This document shows, in pieces, positions 1 to 10,918 of a stretch of DNA of 64,000 nt. Source of the stretch: Perkinsus marinus ATCC 50983. Lineage: Eukaryota > Perkinsozoa > Perkinsida > Perkinsidae. The notes under the pieces were generated by a model. It did no database searches. It saw nothing but the letters and a program-made list of their open reading frames with translations, and had not been told where the DNA came from. The stretch is from positions 557,221-621,220 of the forward strand of contig NW_003202922.1 of assembly GCF_000006405.1 (NCBI RefSeq). The letters run 5' to 3'. Position numbers and translations under genes: made by a program. Every line of letters starts with the position of its first letter. Positions within the stretch are counted from its first letter, which is position 1.

Positions 1-459
1 ATATGATGTTATCAGGACTACATCGAGCCACTGCATGGCAAAGTCTCCCTAAACCCTCCCTCATAGTGGGTGCATGGAGGAACCCACTTTGCTGACTAAG
101 AGATAACTGTGAGGTTGATGGCACTGATGCGATGGTAGTATCGTACAACTTCCCTAATGCTCTCTCGACCCATTGCCAATGATCCTGCTGGAGCCCCTTC
201 GGGACCTTATCACCACTCAGTCTAGCTAGTCTGTCGATGTACTCAGCATGGCATCTTATGTCAAAGGACCGTTTATGAGTTGCGAATACCTCAACAAGCT
301 CATCTAGACAACAGCATTCAACTAGTGAATGACTGCTATTAATGAGTACTACTCACCTGCCACAGTGCAGGTCTTGAGTATTTGATACACCTCTGCTGGT
401 GTAGACCGAGGACGAACCATTGCAGATACTGTTGAAGCATGCCGGGACGTAGACGACAT
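1..459 (-). CDS. Hypothetical protein, 3' end cut off by the window edge
   Basis: Two exons read cleanly on the minus strand. Exon 1 starts with an ATG at 457-459 and runs down to 357. A 35-nt intron at 322-356 has a gtgag donor and a ctag acceptor. Exon 2 stays open from 321 to the window edge. The visible part is about 140 residues. It opens with a Ser/Thr-rich stretch (MSSTSRHASTVSAM) followed by a mixed, probably helical region containing a Cys pair and the segment HWQWVERALGKLYD. I see no signal peptide, membrane segment or known domain, and I do not recognise the family. The open frame across the join and the clean splice signals make it a real gene. The C-terminus lies outside the window. 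Confidence 0.65.
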
Positions 460-809
460 TATAGGCAGGTGAACAGGCAGACTGAAGGGCAACGGCGTAC
501 CCTAGAGATACAGTTTTAGAGTGATGTACACAACAGCTCTACTAGAGTCACTAGGCTAATGAGGTAAAATGCTGGTGAAAATAACATCATCCAGAGCCCA
601 GGGCATATAAGGGACGTGGGAGTGTTGCCCTACTAGAGTGAAGTATTCTGGGGACATGGAACTCCAGTGATCCAAGCAAGGGAGGATGATAGTGATGAAT
701 CTGACGATTAGGATAGGGTCATCAGTGAAGCACCTGATGAGTGGGCGTCATTGTAGTGAACAACCTTGGGTACTGAACAACGATCAGAATAATAATGGAA
801 AGGATTACG
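460..809. other. Intergenic stretch
   Basis: This is a 350-nt gap between the start codon of the leftmost minus-strand gene and the stop codon of the G-patch gene. I see no convincing exon in it. It should hold the promoter and 5' leader of the gene at 1-459 and the 3' UTR of the G-patch gene. Confidence 0.5.
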
Positions 810-2306
810 TTAAATGTGGGACGTATATTGATACGCATTAAGGAGGTTGTCCAAGGTGGCAGACTTTCTATCAGCTGCCGATGCTCTAAACTCCATGAAG
901 ATGTCCTTGACCGTCTGTATCCGGTTCTTGGTGCCCTTCAGCATGACACTCCTCTGACCTGCCTGGGGTGTAGATGATATCTGATAGAGCTAATACTGAT
1001 GCAAGCCCTCCCCCGGTCAATGTCTACCACCTTGATATCGACTATCTTGGTAGCCATCTTAATCTCCTGCAGGCGCCTAGTAACTACCTGGGATACCTTC
1101 TCTGGTATCTTTACCAGATTACTGACCACAGGCTCACTGTCCTCTGGGTCTATTGTCTGACAGAAAGGTTAGTTTAGAGACTAGAGCTAGCAATGCTGTA
1201 GACCTGGCCATGGATGAAGTGGCTCCTCTCACTACTCTCGATTGGAGTATGTAACATTGGCGTCCCAGAAACAAGTCCGTCACCAACAGTAGCGGCACCA
1301 ATACCACCTAGTACAGACGGTATGTTCTCGGGGACCCCCCCCCCCCGAATGCGCCCTCCCACCTTTCCCTTTATGAGCCCGAGGCTGGTAGGCTTCAACC
1401 TTCCGTAACCATTCCGCATTCTCTACTGCTGCTGAGTCCTCCTCTTGCTGTAATCTGATCCTACTCCTCGACGAACCAAAACCGTACTCTTCCCTACACC
1501 AAGCAGCTATCGTTCAATGCTTATGTACCAGGCTTACCACAGATCACTGATCCCTTGAGGCGTGAGGCATCTTGGTATGACATCCTCACGTATAAACTCA
1601 GCAGCAGAGGCCACTGTATTGGCTGTGACATTATGGCCCTCGATCGGCACCACAACCAGGGTACCAGCAACTCTGATGATGGGGGAGGGGTATTGAGCGC
1701 AAAGGTATAGGTGCCCACCCTAGATCAAAGAAGGCCTTGCAGTCAAAGTCATCCTCTAGCCTAGCCTCGAATCGGCAAGCCTTAGAGTCCAACAAGCGCA
1801 TCATGGTAGGTATGATGTAGTGGGCCTAGGGTACGGGGCAAGGATGTAGGCCGCATTATGATGGTAATGACAATGAGCAGCAGCAGTAGCAGTAGCAGTG
1901 ATAGTACATTGTCGCCAAGATTGATCATAACAGGGGCTGCAGCAGTAGCGGAGGCACGCTCCTCGAGGACATCACGAGGTTGGAAGGGATCACCAAAGGG
2001 ATTATCAATGGTAGGCACAGCAGTGACCTGATATCAGTCGTCATATACCACTACTTACACTGGAAGTAGGAGCCAACCTTGGATGTAGCATGCTCAACCC
2101 CACCCTGCTGGGCCAGCTTTACTGCAGCAGCAGCTGCCTCAGCGATAGACGTCCCCATGCTACTCTTCCCTCCTTGTGAGGTATCTACAAGGAGGCTGCA
2201 TACCATACATTGAATGCCCGACTATTACCATCCCCTGTCCGTTGCCTTTTCCATTGTAAACCCTCCTGCCCACTACTCTCGCTAGGACTAGCACTACTAT
2301 GACCAG

Positions 2307-2339
<33 letters not shown>

Positions 2340-2567
2340 GCACCGCTGCTGTACGGTTGACCCTCAAGGGCTCTATCCTTGCATGTGTACCCGCCTTCTG
2401 TTTAACCTGGCAATATAATGCAAGTTAAGATATCCTCCCCTGAGCCGTACATGAAGTGGAGCCTTCATCCCTTGTTCCTGCCGGCCTAGACCGCTACCCG
2501 GCTGCCATCCCATCTTCTCAAGTAGAGCCCTACCCTTATTCAACTTGGAGTTGGTGGTATTAGCCAT
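810..2567 (-). CDS. G-patch domain protein, probably RNA-processing
   Basis: The ATG is at 2565-2567 and the TAA stop at 810-812. About ten small exons join in frame across introns of 28-82 nt. The N-terminus carries a G-patch, residues about 12-45, with the hallmark MGWQPGSGLGRQEQGM. G-patch motifs bind RNA and stimulate DEAH-box helicases in splicing and ribosome assembly. After it come an 11-residue polyglutamine run, an Ala-rich helix (IAEAAAAAVKLAQQGG), a middle region including LVVVPIEGHNVTANT and GISDLWEEYGFGSS, and a basic helical C-terminus with VTRRLQEIKMATKIVDIKVV ending NLLNAYQYTSHI. I cannot match the region after the G-patch to a named family, so the exact role is open. Low-complexity DNA (a (GTT)11 tract and a 12-C run) lies inside the gene. 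The C run abuts a splice donor, and a 28-nt intron from the end of the run to the ctag near 1319 restores the frame. Confidence 0.75.
1335..1346. repeat. C12 homopolymer at a splice donor
   Basis: There are twelve consecutive C on the plus strand. On the minus strand they encode a short glycine run, and the last G forms the GT donor of a proposed 28-nt intron in the G-patch gene. A one-base length error here would change the frame, so this is a weak point for any automatic gene model. Confidence 0.85.
2308..2340. repeat. (GTT)11 microsatellite coding polyglutamine
   Basis: Eleven perfect TTG/CAA units are read on the minus strand as eleven glutamines in the second coding block of the G-patch protein. 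All codons are CAA, with no CAG interruptions, so length polymorphism by slippage is likely. Confidence 0.9.
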
Positions 2568-3053
2568 GAAAGAGACATCGAAAACTGTAAGGACACCACA
2601 ACACTCGAGAGGGCATCCGAGCCTCTACAACAAGCAAACACGAAGGGATAGAGTCTCGATAACACACCCTAGTTCACAGCTGTGAGCATCCATTCCATAT
2701 CTCCTGACTCAATGAGCCTCCAATAGACCGTATATCCTACCTAGCCGTCGATGAGAAGTACATGAAGGTATGAGTAGGACATGGTCATTGTACTAATCTT
2801 TGATGGCTGAGTAGCGGTTATGATCCCATTTGGTAGGACCACAATACTACCTAACCATATGTCGATGATAATCCATGATGATGCCAGTGTAGTGGGGTCG
2901 ACTGAACTCAAGCATGAGGTTGATGATGATCATGATAGCATGCACAACAACAATTGAGTACCGAAGCTGAAGCCTCAGTCCTAACAACAATCACAGAGCG
3001 ATGCTGCTAACAACAACTTAAAAATGCCTATGCCTCATCGATGACTATCATGC
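2568..3053. other. Intergenic stretch
   Basis: Nearly 490 nt lie between the start of the G-patch gene and the stop of the next minus-strand gene. I found no coherent exon. The stretch should contain the G-patch promoter and the 3' UTR of the upstream gene. Confidence 0.45.
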
Positions 3054-3883
3054 CTAGAGGAGTACAAAATCGTCATCTACTATATGGTAAGGGTCTACAG
3101 CAGCTATAGGGGATGACGCCTCACCAAGATGAAGGGGTGTGACGTCCTCTAGGAGTGTCCAATCACCATCCGTAATCTCCTCCTCCTCAGTGCGCTCATC
3201 ATCATCATTAACCTCAGCCGAGCTAGCCTGATCACTACTAGGAGTAGCAGGAGGAGTGGGAAGGATCGGCAGGCCCTGAGAAGAGCTCCCTCCAGATGGG
3301 GTGTAGTGGCCTGTCGTCGTCGATGATGATGATACAATCGGGGCCGCCACTAGAGATGCCCAGTCAATGAGGATATCATGATGGTTTAGGATGTCCCCAT
3401 GTAGCCTATAGAATGCATCCTGATGGTGGAGGAGTATAGAGTCCTCTACACAAGAGGGGATGAGCTGCTTGAGACCATCGGGACGGAAGCGTCGGTAATC
3501 TTCCTCCTCCTTATGAGGTATACGATTACTACTACTGCACAGAGGTCTCTTCCCCACCCCATCAATGTCGATAGCATGCAACTGGTGTCTACGCTGAGAG
3601 GAAGGGATACGTTGCATGTTGAACTCTTCCAAAATCGAGGGGATACTAGAATCATATTCCCACTCTGTGATGGGCTTTCTATAGGCTACCCTAGGTACGA
3701 ACGGATCCTCGAGCATGGAAGAGGTTACTTGACGGCCGAGATCATTATCGTAATCATCGTCATCAGCGAACCACCTGGGGAAGTCGATACACACTAGGAG
3801 CGGCGAAAGGGACTTACAAGGGGAAAGCCGTTGTGGTGATAGTAGTCGGCATCATACGGAAGAGGCAGAGTGGATCCAGCGGG
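3054..3883 (-). CDS. Hypothetical low-complexity acidic protein (start unresolved)
   Basis: The main exon is a 246-codon open frame at 3054-3794. The protein is acidic and largely disordered. It has Ser/Thr/Pro-rich blocks, runs of Asp and Glu, and a C-terminus with WTLLEDV and an acidic end (DDDFVLL). Upstream, a 22-codon open stretch at 3818-3883 (with LPYDADYYHHNGFPL) ends at a gtaag donor. A candidate 24-nt intron separates it from the main exon, but the two frames do not join in phase. Either the true junction differs or translation starts at an internal ATG such as MLEDPFVPRVAY. No domain is recognised. The W-x-x-L and D-D-F-V-L short motifs resemble Atg8-interacting motifs, but this is only a resemblance. 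Confidence 0.5.
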
Positions 3884-4371
3884 CTAGTAAGGGATAAATG
3901 ATGATGAACTGCGATGATGCTACTACTACTGCAACCCCCTACAACACGACTCCTATTCCTCCGTCTCCCAGATACATATGACGGTATTATCATGACGTTA
4001 GTCCCGTAATATATTCGATCTCTCTCACGCTCATTCCCGGTTTCCATCACCACTATTCTCATTCGTCACGTGATCATCGATAACCTCGATCATATGTACG
4101 CTACCCAGCATGATAATTCTTCCCCCACCTCCCCCCCCTACTACCATCACATTTGGTGTACCCCGACTACACCGGGTACTCCGTATATGCAGGAGAAGTC
4201 CGAATGACGAATGGATTGTCACACTTTAACATGTAAAGGTGAACCCGTAAGAATTAGTGTTGTACCCCGAGGCATCATCCGTAAGTTTGCCTCTACTCCT
4301 ATAGTCTACATCTAAGCCGTATTCAGTTGAATATGCTGACGGCATCGAACATGGAATGGCATCGCTAACAT
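3884..4371. other. Unresolved stretch, may hold first exons of the gene at 3054-3883
   Basis: Several minus-strand frames stay open for 60-80 codons but run into His- and Gly-rich translations of simple sequence, including an eight-C run near 4131-4138. No frame connects convincingly to the next exon. Treat it as promoter, 5' leader or unrecognised upstream exons. Confidence 0.3.
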
Positions 4372-4821
4372 ATGATGATGATACCCTCGGATATGTACAT
4401 ATGGCAGCATGATACACGAGGAGGTGTACTACTCGGCGGCCCTCACACTCCATCGTTTTATGAGGGAGAGAGCAGCACTGTCTACTTGGATAGAATCGAG
4501 TGTATATTAGCCTATACAACTAAGATCAAATCGACTATAGCGGTGAGCATGCATGTAGTAGAAGTGGGAACCTCATATTGCATAGACGCATTGGGGTCAG
4601 TAAATGGAAGAGGGCCGAAGAAGGTGGTAATACGTCCTCTCGTAAAGGCATCTGAGTACTCACGCCTTGAACTAATTAAGGGTGATGAGTCCATCTACCA
4701 ATTCACGCAAGGACCTCTGTATTGTCCACGAGTGCACATGCAAATCTTGAGTTCTTCACACGAATCCCATTCGTTTCAACGTCCCCCCAGCCGCAAATTG
4801 ACCTGGGCGGGCGCCGATTGA
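4372..4821 (+). CDS. Hypothetical protein, single open frame
   Basis: A single uninterrupted frame of 149 codons starts at an ATG preceded in frame by a stop. The region from about residue 35 has a normal protein composition and alternates hydrophobic and polar residues as in a beta-rich fold. Examples are STIAVSMHVVEVGTSYC and KKVVIRPLVKASEYSRLEL. It contains three scattered cysteines. There is no signal peptide or membrane segment from this start. The first 35 residues are less convincing, so the true start may lie downstream or on an earlier exon. I do not recognise the family. Its C-terminal half shows a faint resemblance to the minus-strand frame at 6755-7024 on the other side of arginase. 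Confidence 0.4.
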   Translation: MMMIPSDMYIWQHDTRGGVLLGGPHTPSFYEGESSTVYLDRIECILAYTTKIKSTIAVSMHVVEVGTSYCIDALGSVNGRGPKKVVIRPLVKASEYSRLELIKGDESIYQFTQGPLYCPRVHMQILSSSHESHSFQRPPSRKLTWAGAD

Positions 4822-5116
4822 AGACGCAGTTTCAATAAGTTGATGTTGCGTCGTGAATTCGGGCTTGTCATCAATTATACATTCCTTCCATTAGGGGGAT
4901 AACCATGGATGGTTCGATGGTATAGTCCTCGTCTTGTCACCAGGTGCGGTAGTACTGTAATCGGTCGGCATTCTAAGAAGGATACACAACTAGGAACATA
5001 GTGCCCTGCATCAGATATACTGACGCAGTTTACTCGGTTGGAGTGGTGTTCAGGATCTGTTGTCGACGCCCGGCATTCGTCTGTAGTTCATATACTAATT
5101 GCATATTCATCTCTTC

Positions 5117-6847
5117 ATGGGATCCTCCTTCTCTACTATGACCGGCAGTGCTGGGCCGCCTATTCCTTCCCTCTGTGAGCCTAGGACCCTCGTCATGATT
5201 GGTGATGCTGTTGCTGCCACCTTCCCCTCTATGCGTTGATCAGGTGCCCCCATATCCGAGGGCCAGGACTACGATTCTGGAGTCGCTAAGGCTCCACAAG
5301 CCCTTCGAGATGGAGGCCTATCAGCTGTATGCTACCCAGGGTATTCCCCCTTACTGAGTGGTCCTGCTCAGGTCGTCGAGGAAGTGGGTTGGGGCTTCGA
5401 GGATCGGGGCGACCTAGACTTGGATCAATTGGCCGATACACCAGTCCCCAACGCTCCACCAGGTAACATGATCGATGCTGGATAGGCTGGTTACCATGGA
5501 TGTTCAGTGCCGTCCTCTCGAGCCACCATCCCGTTTTACGATAATGCGAAGATCAAGAATTGTGAGAAAATCGGCCGAGCCTGTGGGCATGTGAGCAGTG
5601 TTAGGCCTCTCACGTTATTACAATAGAGGTGTTGGTATCAGATATTTGATGCAGTGTATAACGCGGCCAACGAGGGGAAGTTCGTCTTGACTGTCGGTGG
5701 TGATCACAGTCTCGGTTGCCCTACCATTGCTGGTACAAGTGTATGTATGTTCGTACATGGATAGCTTCATCAGGTGTCATGCGTGCCCGTCCTAATGCTT
5801 GTGTCGTTTGGGTTGACGCCCATGGTGACTGCAACCATCCTGAAACGAGTCCATCGGGGAACTATCACGGTGGGCTCTCCAGTCGTTGGAAATCGATTAC
5901 TGGAATAGTGTGTTTAGGTATGCCTGCTGCCCATGCTATGGGATGGTTTGAGAAGCGTGCTAGAGGCTTCGAATGGATGGATGAGCATCTGTCACATCCA
6001 CTCAAGGAAGATCGAATCGGTAAGGAGTGTTGGTTAGCAGCCTTTCATCGGATACGTTGGTGTCAGCATTCATTGGTTTACGTGATATCGATCCAGAGGA
6101 GAGGAGGCTTCTCAGGCAATCTAAGGTTAAGGTGAGCTCTATCGCAATGTGCTCATTATTATGCCCGACTGTTTCTCTACAGTGTTTCACCATGACTGAT
6201 GTCGATCGCTTGGGCATCTCGGCAGTTATGGAGGAAGCTCTAAAGCAAATCAATCCAAGAGGCGATCGTCCTATCCACCTCTCTCTTGACATTGACGGCA
6301 TAGGTGAGGGTATTGTTGGATATGTCTATGTCAAGGTTGTACGTAGATCCAGTAATCGCCCCCGGAACTGGTACCAAGGCCAAGGGCGGCCTTACCTACA
6401 GGTATGTATCAATGGTAGACTGTGACAGGATAGACTAATATACACTCAGGGAATCGCATTACATTTGCGAGAGGTTGGCTATGACAGGACAGTTAGGCAG
6501 TATGGATCTTGTGGAGATCAACCCTGTGATGGATATGGAAATCCTAAAGAAATCCAGAGATATGAGCAGCCCACAGACGGCAGTCTCGGTATCATGTAAG
6601 AGGGATCCGCCATCTGATCATCATGAACAATATGCTCATCCATTGATTAGCCATTGGCCAGCCTCTTGATGATGAAAACAAACATGGTGACTGCGAATTT
6701 GAAGAGCAACTTCATGGCGATAACCCTCTAATTCGGGGCACACCAACTGTAGGTCTAATCATGCAGTATACATACCATAGCGATGCATCTCAGGTCCGAC
6801 TTGGTCTGGAATTGGTGGAGAGCGCTCTCGGAAAAACCATCATATGA
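5117..6847 (+). CDS. ARG: Arginase (ureohydrolase family)
   Basis: Arginase hydrolyses L-arginine to ornithine and urea using two manganese ions. The ATG is at 5117 (MGSSFSTMTGSAGPP). About nine exons join in frame. The order is: TLVMIGAPISEGQDYDSGV; the region ending DTPVPNAPPG; FVLTVGGDHSLG, with the first metal His; VVWVDAHGDCN, the D-x-H-x-D ligands; GNYHGG; IGLRDIDPEERRLLRQ; SLDIDGIDPVIAPGTGTKAK, the second metal pair; a variable loop; and the end GLELVESALGKTII before a TGA at 6845-6847. All metal ligands look intact, so an active enzyme is expected. The last intron (6751-6795) is 45 nt, divisible by three and free of stops, so its retention would add 15 residues. I chose splicing because it gives the family-typical join into VRLGLELVES. 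There is no organelle presequence at this start, so a cytosolic enzyme is likely. Confidence 0.93.
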
Positions 6848-7024
6848 AATCAATTTGTCTAGCTTGAGGACAGGTCGTTTTTTTACTGTAACATACTTCA
6901 TAGTCCCACTGACAAAGTCCCCGTGATCCGTCTTGATATTAAATTGGATATCTGCATCATATATGGCCAACTTTCTACTATTTTCGTTGCAATGGGGTGC
7001 AATTGATGTGTCAAGCAGTGGCAT
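6755..7024 (-). CDS. Hypothetical frame overlapping the arginase 3' end in antisense
   Basis: A 89-codon minus-strand frame has a plausible composition in residues 10-60 (LAIYDADIQFNIKT, MKYVTVKKRPVLKLDKL). Its downstream third lies antisense to the last arginase exon and intron. The upstream part sits in more AT-rich DNA than the neighbouring genes. It could be the last exon of a small gene with upstream exons in 7025-7700, a decayed gene, or chance. No domain is recognised. Confidence 0.25.
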   Translation of the reverse strand: MPLLDTSIAPHCNENSRKLAIYDADIQFNIKTDHGDFVSGTMKYVTVKKRPVLKLDKLISYDGFSESALHQFQTKSDLRCIAMVCILHD

Positions 7025-7682
7025 GCACTGACAGCCACTGAAATGTCTCCACTCCTAGCAAAATGCGGAGTGAGTGTATATCGCCATCAGTACGGTATGA
7101 TTGGTTTTTCATGTGTATATCGATGAAAAGGTGGAAATTCCGTCAATTTTTAATCTGTACGGTAGGTTTTGTGTTGATGAGTATCTGGTTATGATAAAGA
7201 ACTTCGTGTATAACTCTAAACCCACTTCCCATGCAAGCAAGATATATTCATTGTCAACAAGGAATAAAGGCCGACAAGAAGGGTACAAATCATATAACAG
7301 CAAATTGGGTATATTGAGTTGTTCTATGGCTAATCATAATGCCTAAGAGTTAGTTAATCTACATTGTAGTTGAATCATCTACAGTTGAATACGTTCAACG
7401 TTAGGATGTCCGATCCTTTGTATGGCCATTAGCGCTGCTAGGTCCGCACAGTAGTTGGGCAAGCAGTGCGCATGCCATTCCTTCTGCCAGTATGTCATGA
7501 TAAGGGTGATCGCTTCCACTGAAAGTCCTCCTTCCGTTTTCATCCGATATTGGTCGCGCATCGAGGATTGCTGAGCATGTCCATGTTATTGACAAGGCAT
7601 AATCCAACACCATTTAAGGCGGGGAAAGAGTCCAAACACTCAGGAGGAACAGTAAACACATAGAACTGTAAATAGATCAGAC
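7025..7682. other. AT-richer gap with orphan open frames
   Basis: This gap lies between arginase and the histone gene and is more AT-rich than the surrounding genes. It holds an 81-codon plus-strand frame at 7101-7346 (MVFHVYIDEKVEIPSIF...). It also holds overlapping minus-strand frames at 7379-7613, one reading SVEAITLIMTYWQKEWHAHC and ending in a stop at 7379. None shows clear splice partners or a known domain. They may be exons of an unrecognised minus-strand gene or relics. Confidence 0.3.
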
Positions 7683-8249
<567 letters not shown>

Positions 8250-8430
8250 TATCAGTGCTAGTTATTCTATCTACCAAAAGATGGTATTATGCCAACTCTT
8301 GAACGCAACCCAAGTAGACTTCACACTTCTGAGATTCACAAGAAACACGTAATAGTAGCAATATACGCGGATTGTAAGTGTACGGATGATAGCAAGCTAT
8401 GCCAACAGCAATGATTATAAAAACGATTTA

Positions 8431-10800
8431 TTACGATAAGAACGCATCCCAATCCCAACATGGATGCTGCTGTTGTTGTGACTGTAGTCTAATGAGATTA
8501 TCTGCTACAGTACAACATTCGGTAGCTCTATACCATTCAGTATCCACCGAGTTGAAATGTAGTGGAGTTGGACCACGAACACCAATTTGTGATACTCTGG
8601 TGGTGGTAGCAACACTAATATCGCTCGAATACCGCTGGAGTCTATTATCTGTCGCCTGCGAACCTTCCGAAGAGCAGCGCTCAGTGAGCCTAGGACGTTT
8701 AGGTGGAGGAGGCTCAGAGTCTTCATCACAAGTAGGGCCACCATGCGGTGACAACAGAGTGCGGACCCGTGGTAGCAGCGTGGAACATACAACCTTCGTG
8801 GACTTGATACCATTGGACGATGGAATATCTTCCTCTAGCATATCGTGCAACTTGGACAGCCCTGCCTCCGGCAACTCGACTTGTAGCACTACGAGGTTCG
8901 GGAACTTGCTCCGCAGATCCTCAAACGCCTCGAGAGCCCAATGCTCACCACCAGCAGTGTTAGTGTTGCCGCTCGCAAGCCGAGACACTACCGAATACTT
9001 CAACTTCATTGACTCCAAGGAGCCGTTCCACCAAGGAGGATCTTGAATCGAAGTATGGTAAGCTCCTTGAAGCAGTGTGGTGTTGTCGGTACCAGATCGG
9101 AGTCTCAGCAGAGATGTTGCTATGTGGTTGATAGAGGCTCTGAGGAGGTCTAGGAGGTCTCCAATGGAGAGATCTTCTAACCGCGTCATAGGAGTACACG
9201 CAAGACGCCCATATGCTAGGCTCATCAATAAGCGGTGCACTGCCGTCTTCCGGCGCTGGCTCGAGGCCTCCCCACACGGGCGTTTACGGACTTCCAGCTC
9301 AGCCTTAGTTGATGATACCATTGCGACACCTACGCGTATCAAGGGTAGATCATCTGCTACCTGAAAGGGAACATGATCAGCTATCACTGGAGGAGATAAG
9401 ATCATCACTTGTTCCGTAGGAAAGGCTGGTAGTGGTTCCCGTGTGGAACGGTCAAGAGCATTAGCCTTAGCTATAGCTGTCTGTAACACATGGTAACCAG
9501 GATACTTCAATTCTATCGTATCATATCGTATACACATTGATATGCACATCTCCATGAACTCACCGAATTGCGAGACCAAACCCACGTCCGCTGCATACCT
9601 AGCAGCATCGGACATGTGCAAGAACAAAGAAGGGCTTCATTACTGATGGGATGGTGAAGTTAGTCTATGCACCAATAAGGGGGCTGCTAGATGCACAGGA
9701 AGGTCATCGAAGAGCTTGGGTAGGTAACTATGATGAGGAAACCGGCAGTATTGTCGTGATATTAGTCCCCCCCACAGTAGCATCACCTCGCGCCTTCTCT
9801 CAATGGGAGTATGGCCACACCTCCACCAATAACACCAGCAGGTGTAAGTGCATTACGTAGGCATCCCGCTATAATGTCGCTTTCTCGATTCTCAGCTGAC
9901 CGACACCGAGCTCCCCAACGATCTGGGAAAGAGATGGAGAATCCTACGACAGGTGATGTTCAAACTCACCAGACTCAGGTACACATGCTAGCCTCCTAGA
10001 GAGTAATGCGGCGAGCTCTTTATTCACCAGCTTCCGGGTTGATAGATACTCACGGAGCTCTCCTGGGGACTCCTTGTATCTGGTCATGTCTACTAGAGGG
10101 GACAGAATGGTGCAGCCGAAGCTGGTGCTTACTTCAAGAGGGTCTTCCGATAAGTGAGGATCTTGGTGGAATATGCCCCTTCCCTCGAGAAGGCACCAGT
10201 AGACTGTATAAGTAAGCCTTTCCAGAGCAACTGTTGTTGTTGTCTCTCGGGCAATTGGGACATGACAGTAACCTTGAGGAATGAATCACAGCCGAAAGAG
10301 TGGTACTTATTATAGTAGTACTTGAGCCGTTCGCATCGACATAAACTTGTCAATCATACTCTGATACGCTTTGCCGTATTCATAGACAGCCCTGTGTCTA
10401 GCATCAACAAGGGATGACGACATAGGATCACCATCATCACCATCCATCACCGGCTCTAGAGGACACGGGCTCACTTGTGAACAGGCAGCAGTTCTCACCT
10501 TTGTTGTGTCTATCATCAGCTGCTACCCCTGACACCTTTCCCTCCTCCTCTACCTCCTCCCCCTCTCTTCCCCAGTCCATCGATTTATTGTCCCCAGCTA
10601 AGACTTCAAAGGCCATCTTCACAGGGGCGGAAATAAGCACCGCCATAGTCTCCTTATAAGAGGAGTCCCACTGAGTAGAGCCTGTAGTACATAATGGGGA
10701 GGCGAACAGCAACAGAAATACACTCACCCGAGGGAGCATCCAATTCCAGTCCCGACATTGGCATTCGATGCACGAGGAGTAGCTGTTGTATCGTGTGCAT
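8431..10800 (-). CDS. Hypothetical multi-exon protein of about 650 residues
   Basis: A large 3' exon covers 8431 to about 9586. At least five upstream exons join in frame across introns of 25-60 nt. The start is probably the ATG at 10762-10764 (MPMSGLELDAPSGSTQWDSS) or an in-frame ATG at 10798-10800. In order I see: an acidic disordered N-terminus; a helical segment with LKYYYNKYHSFG and QLPERQQQQLLWKGL; YKESPGELREYLSTRKLV; a small hydrophobic segment (NALTPAGVIGGGVAI); a long helical region; and a C-terminus with a basic Pro-rich patch (PPPPKRPRL) that could be a nuclear localisation signal. The join near 10335-10375 between the DKFMSM frame and the LKYYYNK frame does not resolve with a standard intron, so a missed intron or a one-base sequence error is possible. 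I do not recognise the family. Confidence 0.6.
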
Positions 10801-10918
10801 GGCAGGAAGAGGGGGCACTATTGATATCAACGGTGGTGGCGGTGGTGGTATGAAGGGCTGTCTACGATCAGTAGAGGGAGGGTTCCTCGGAGTGGGGGAC
10901 TGAGGTTAGCCATCACCA

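Noticed and set aside
1174-1419. Apparent frameshift at the 12-base homopolymer in the G-patch gene
   Set aside because: A 28-nt GT...AG intron starting at the last G of the run restores the frame, so no frameshift needs to be invoked.
8399-9046. A 215-codon plus-strand open frame
   Set aside because: It lies exactly antisense to the larger, spliced minus-strand gene at 8431-10800 and has the composition of a shadow frame.
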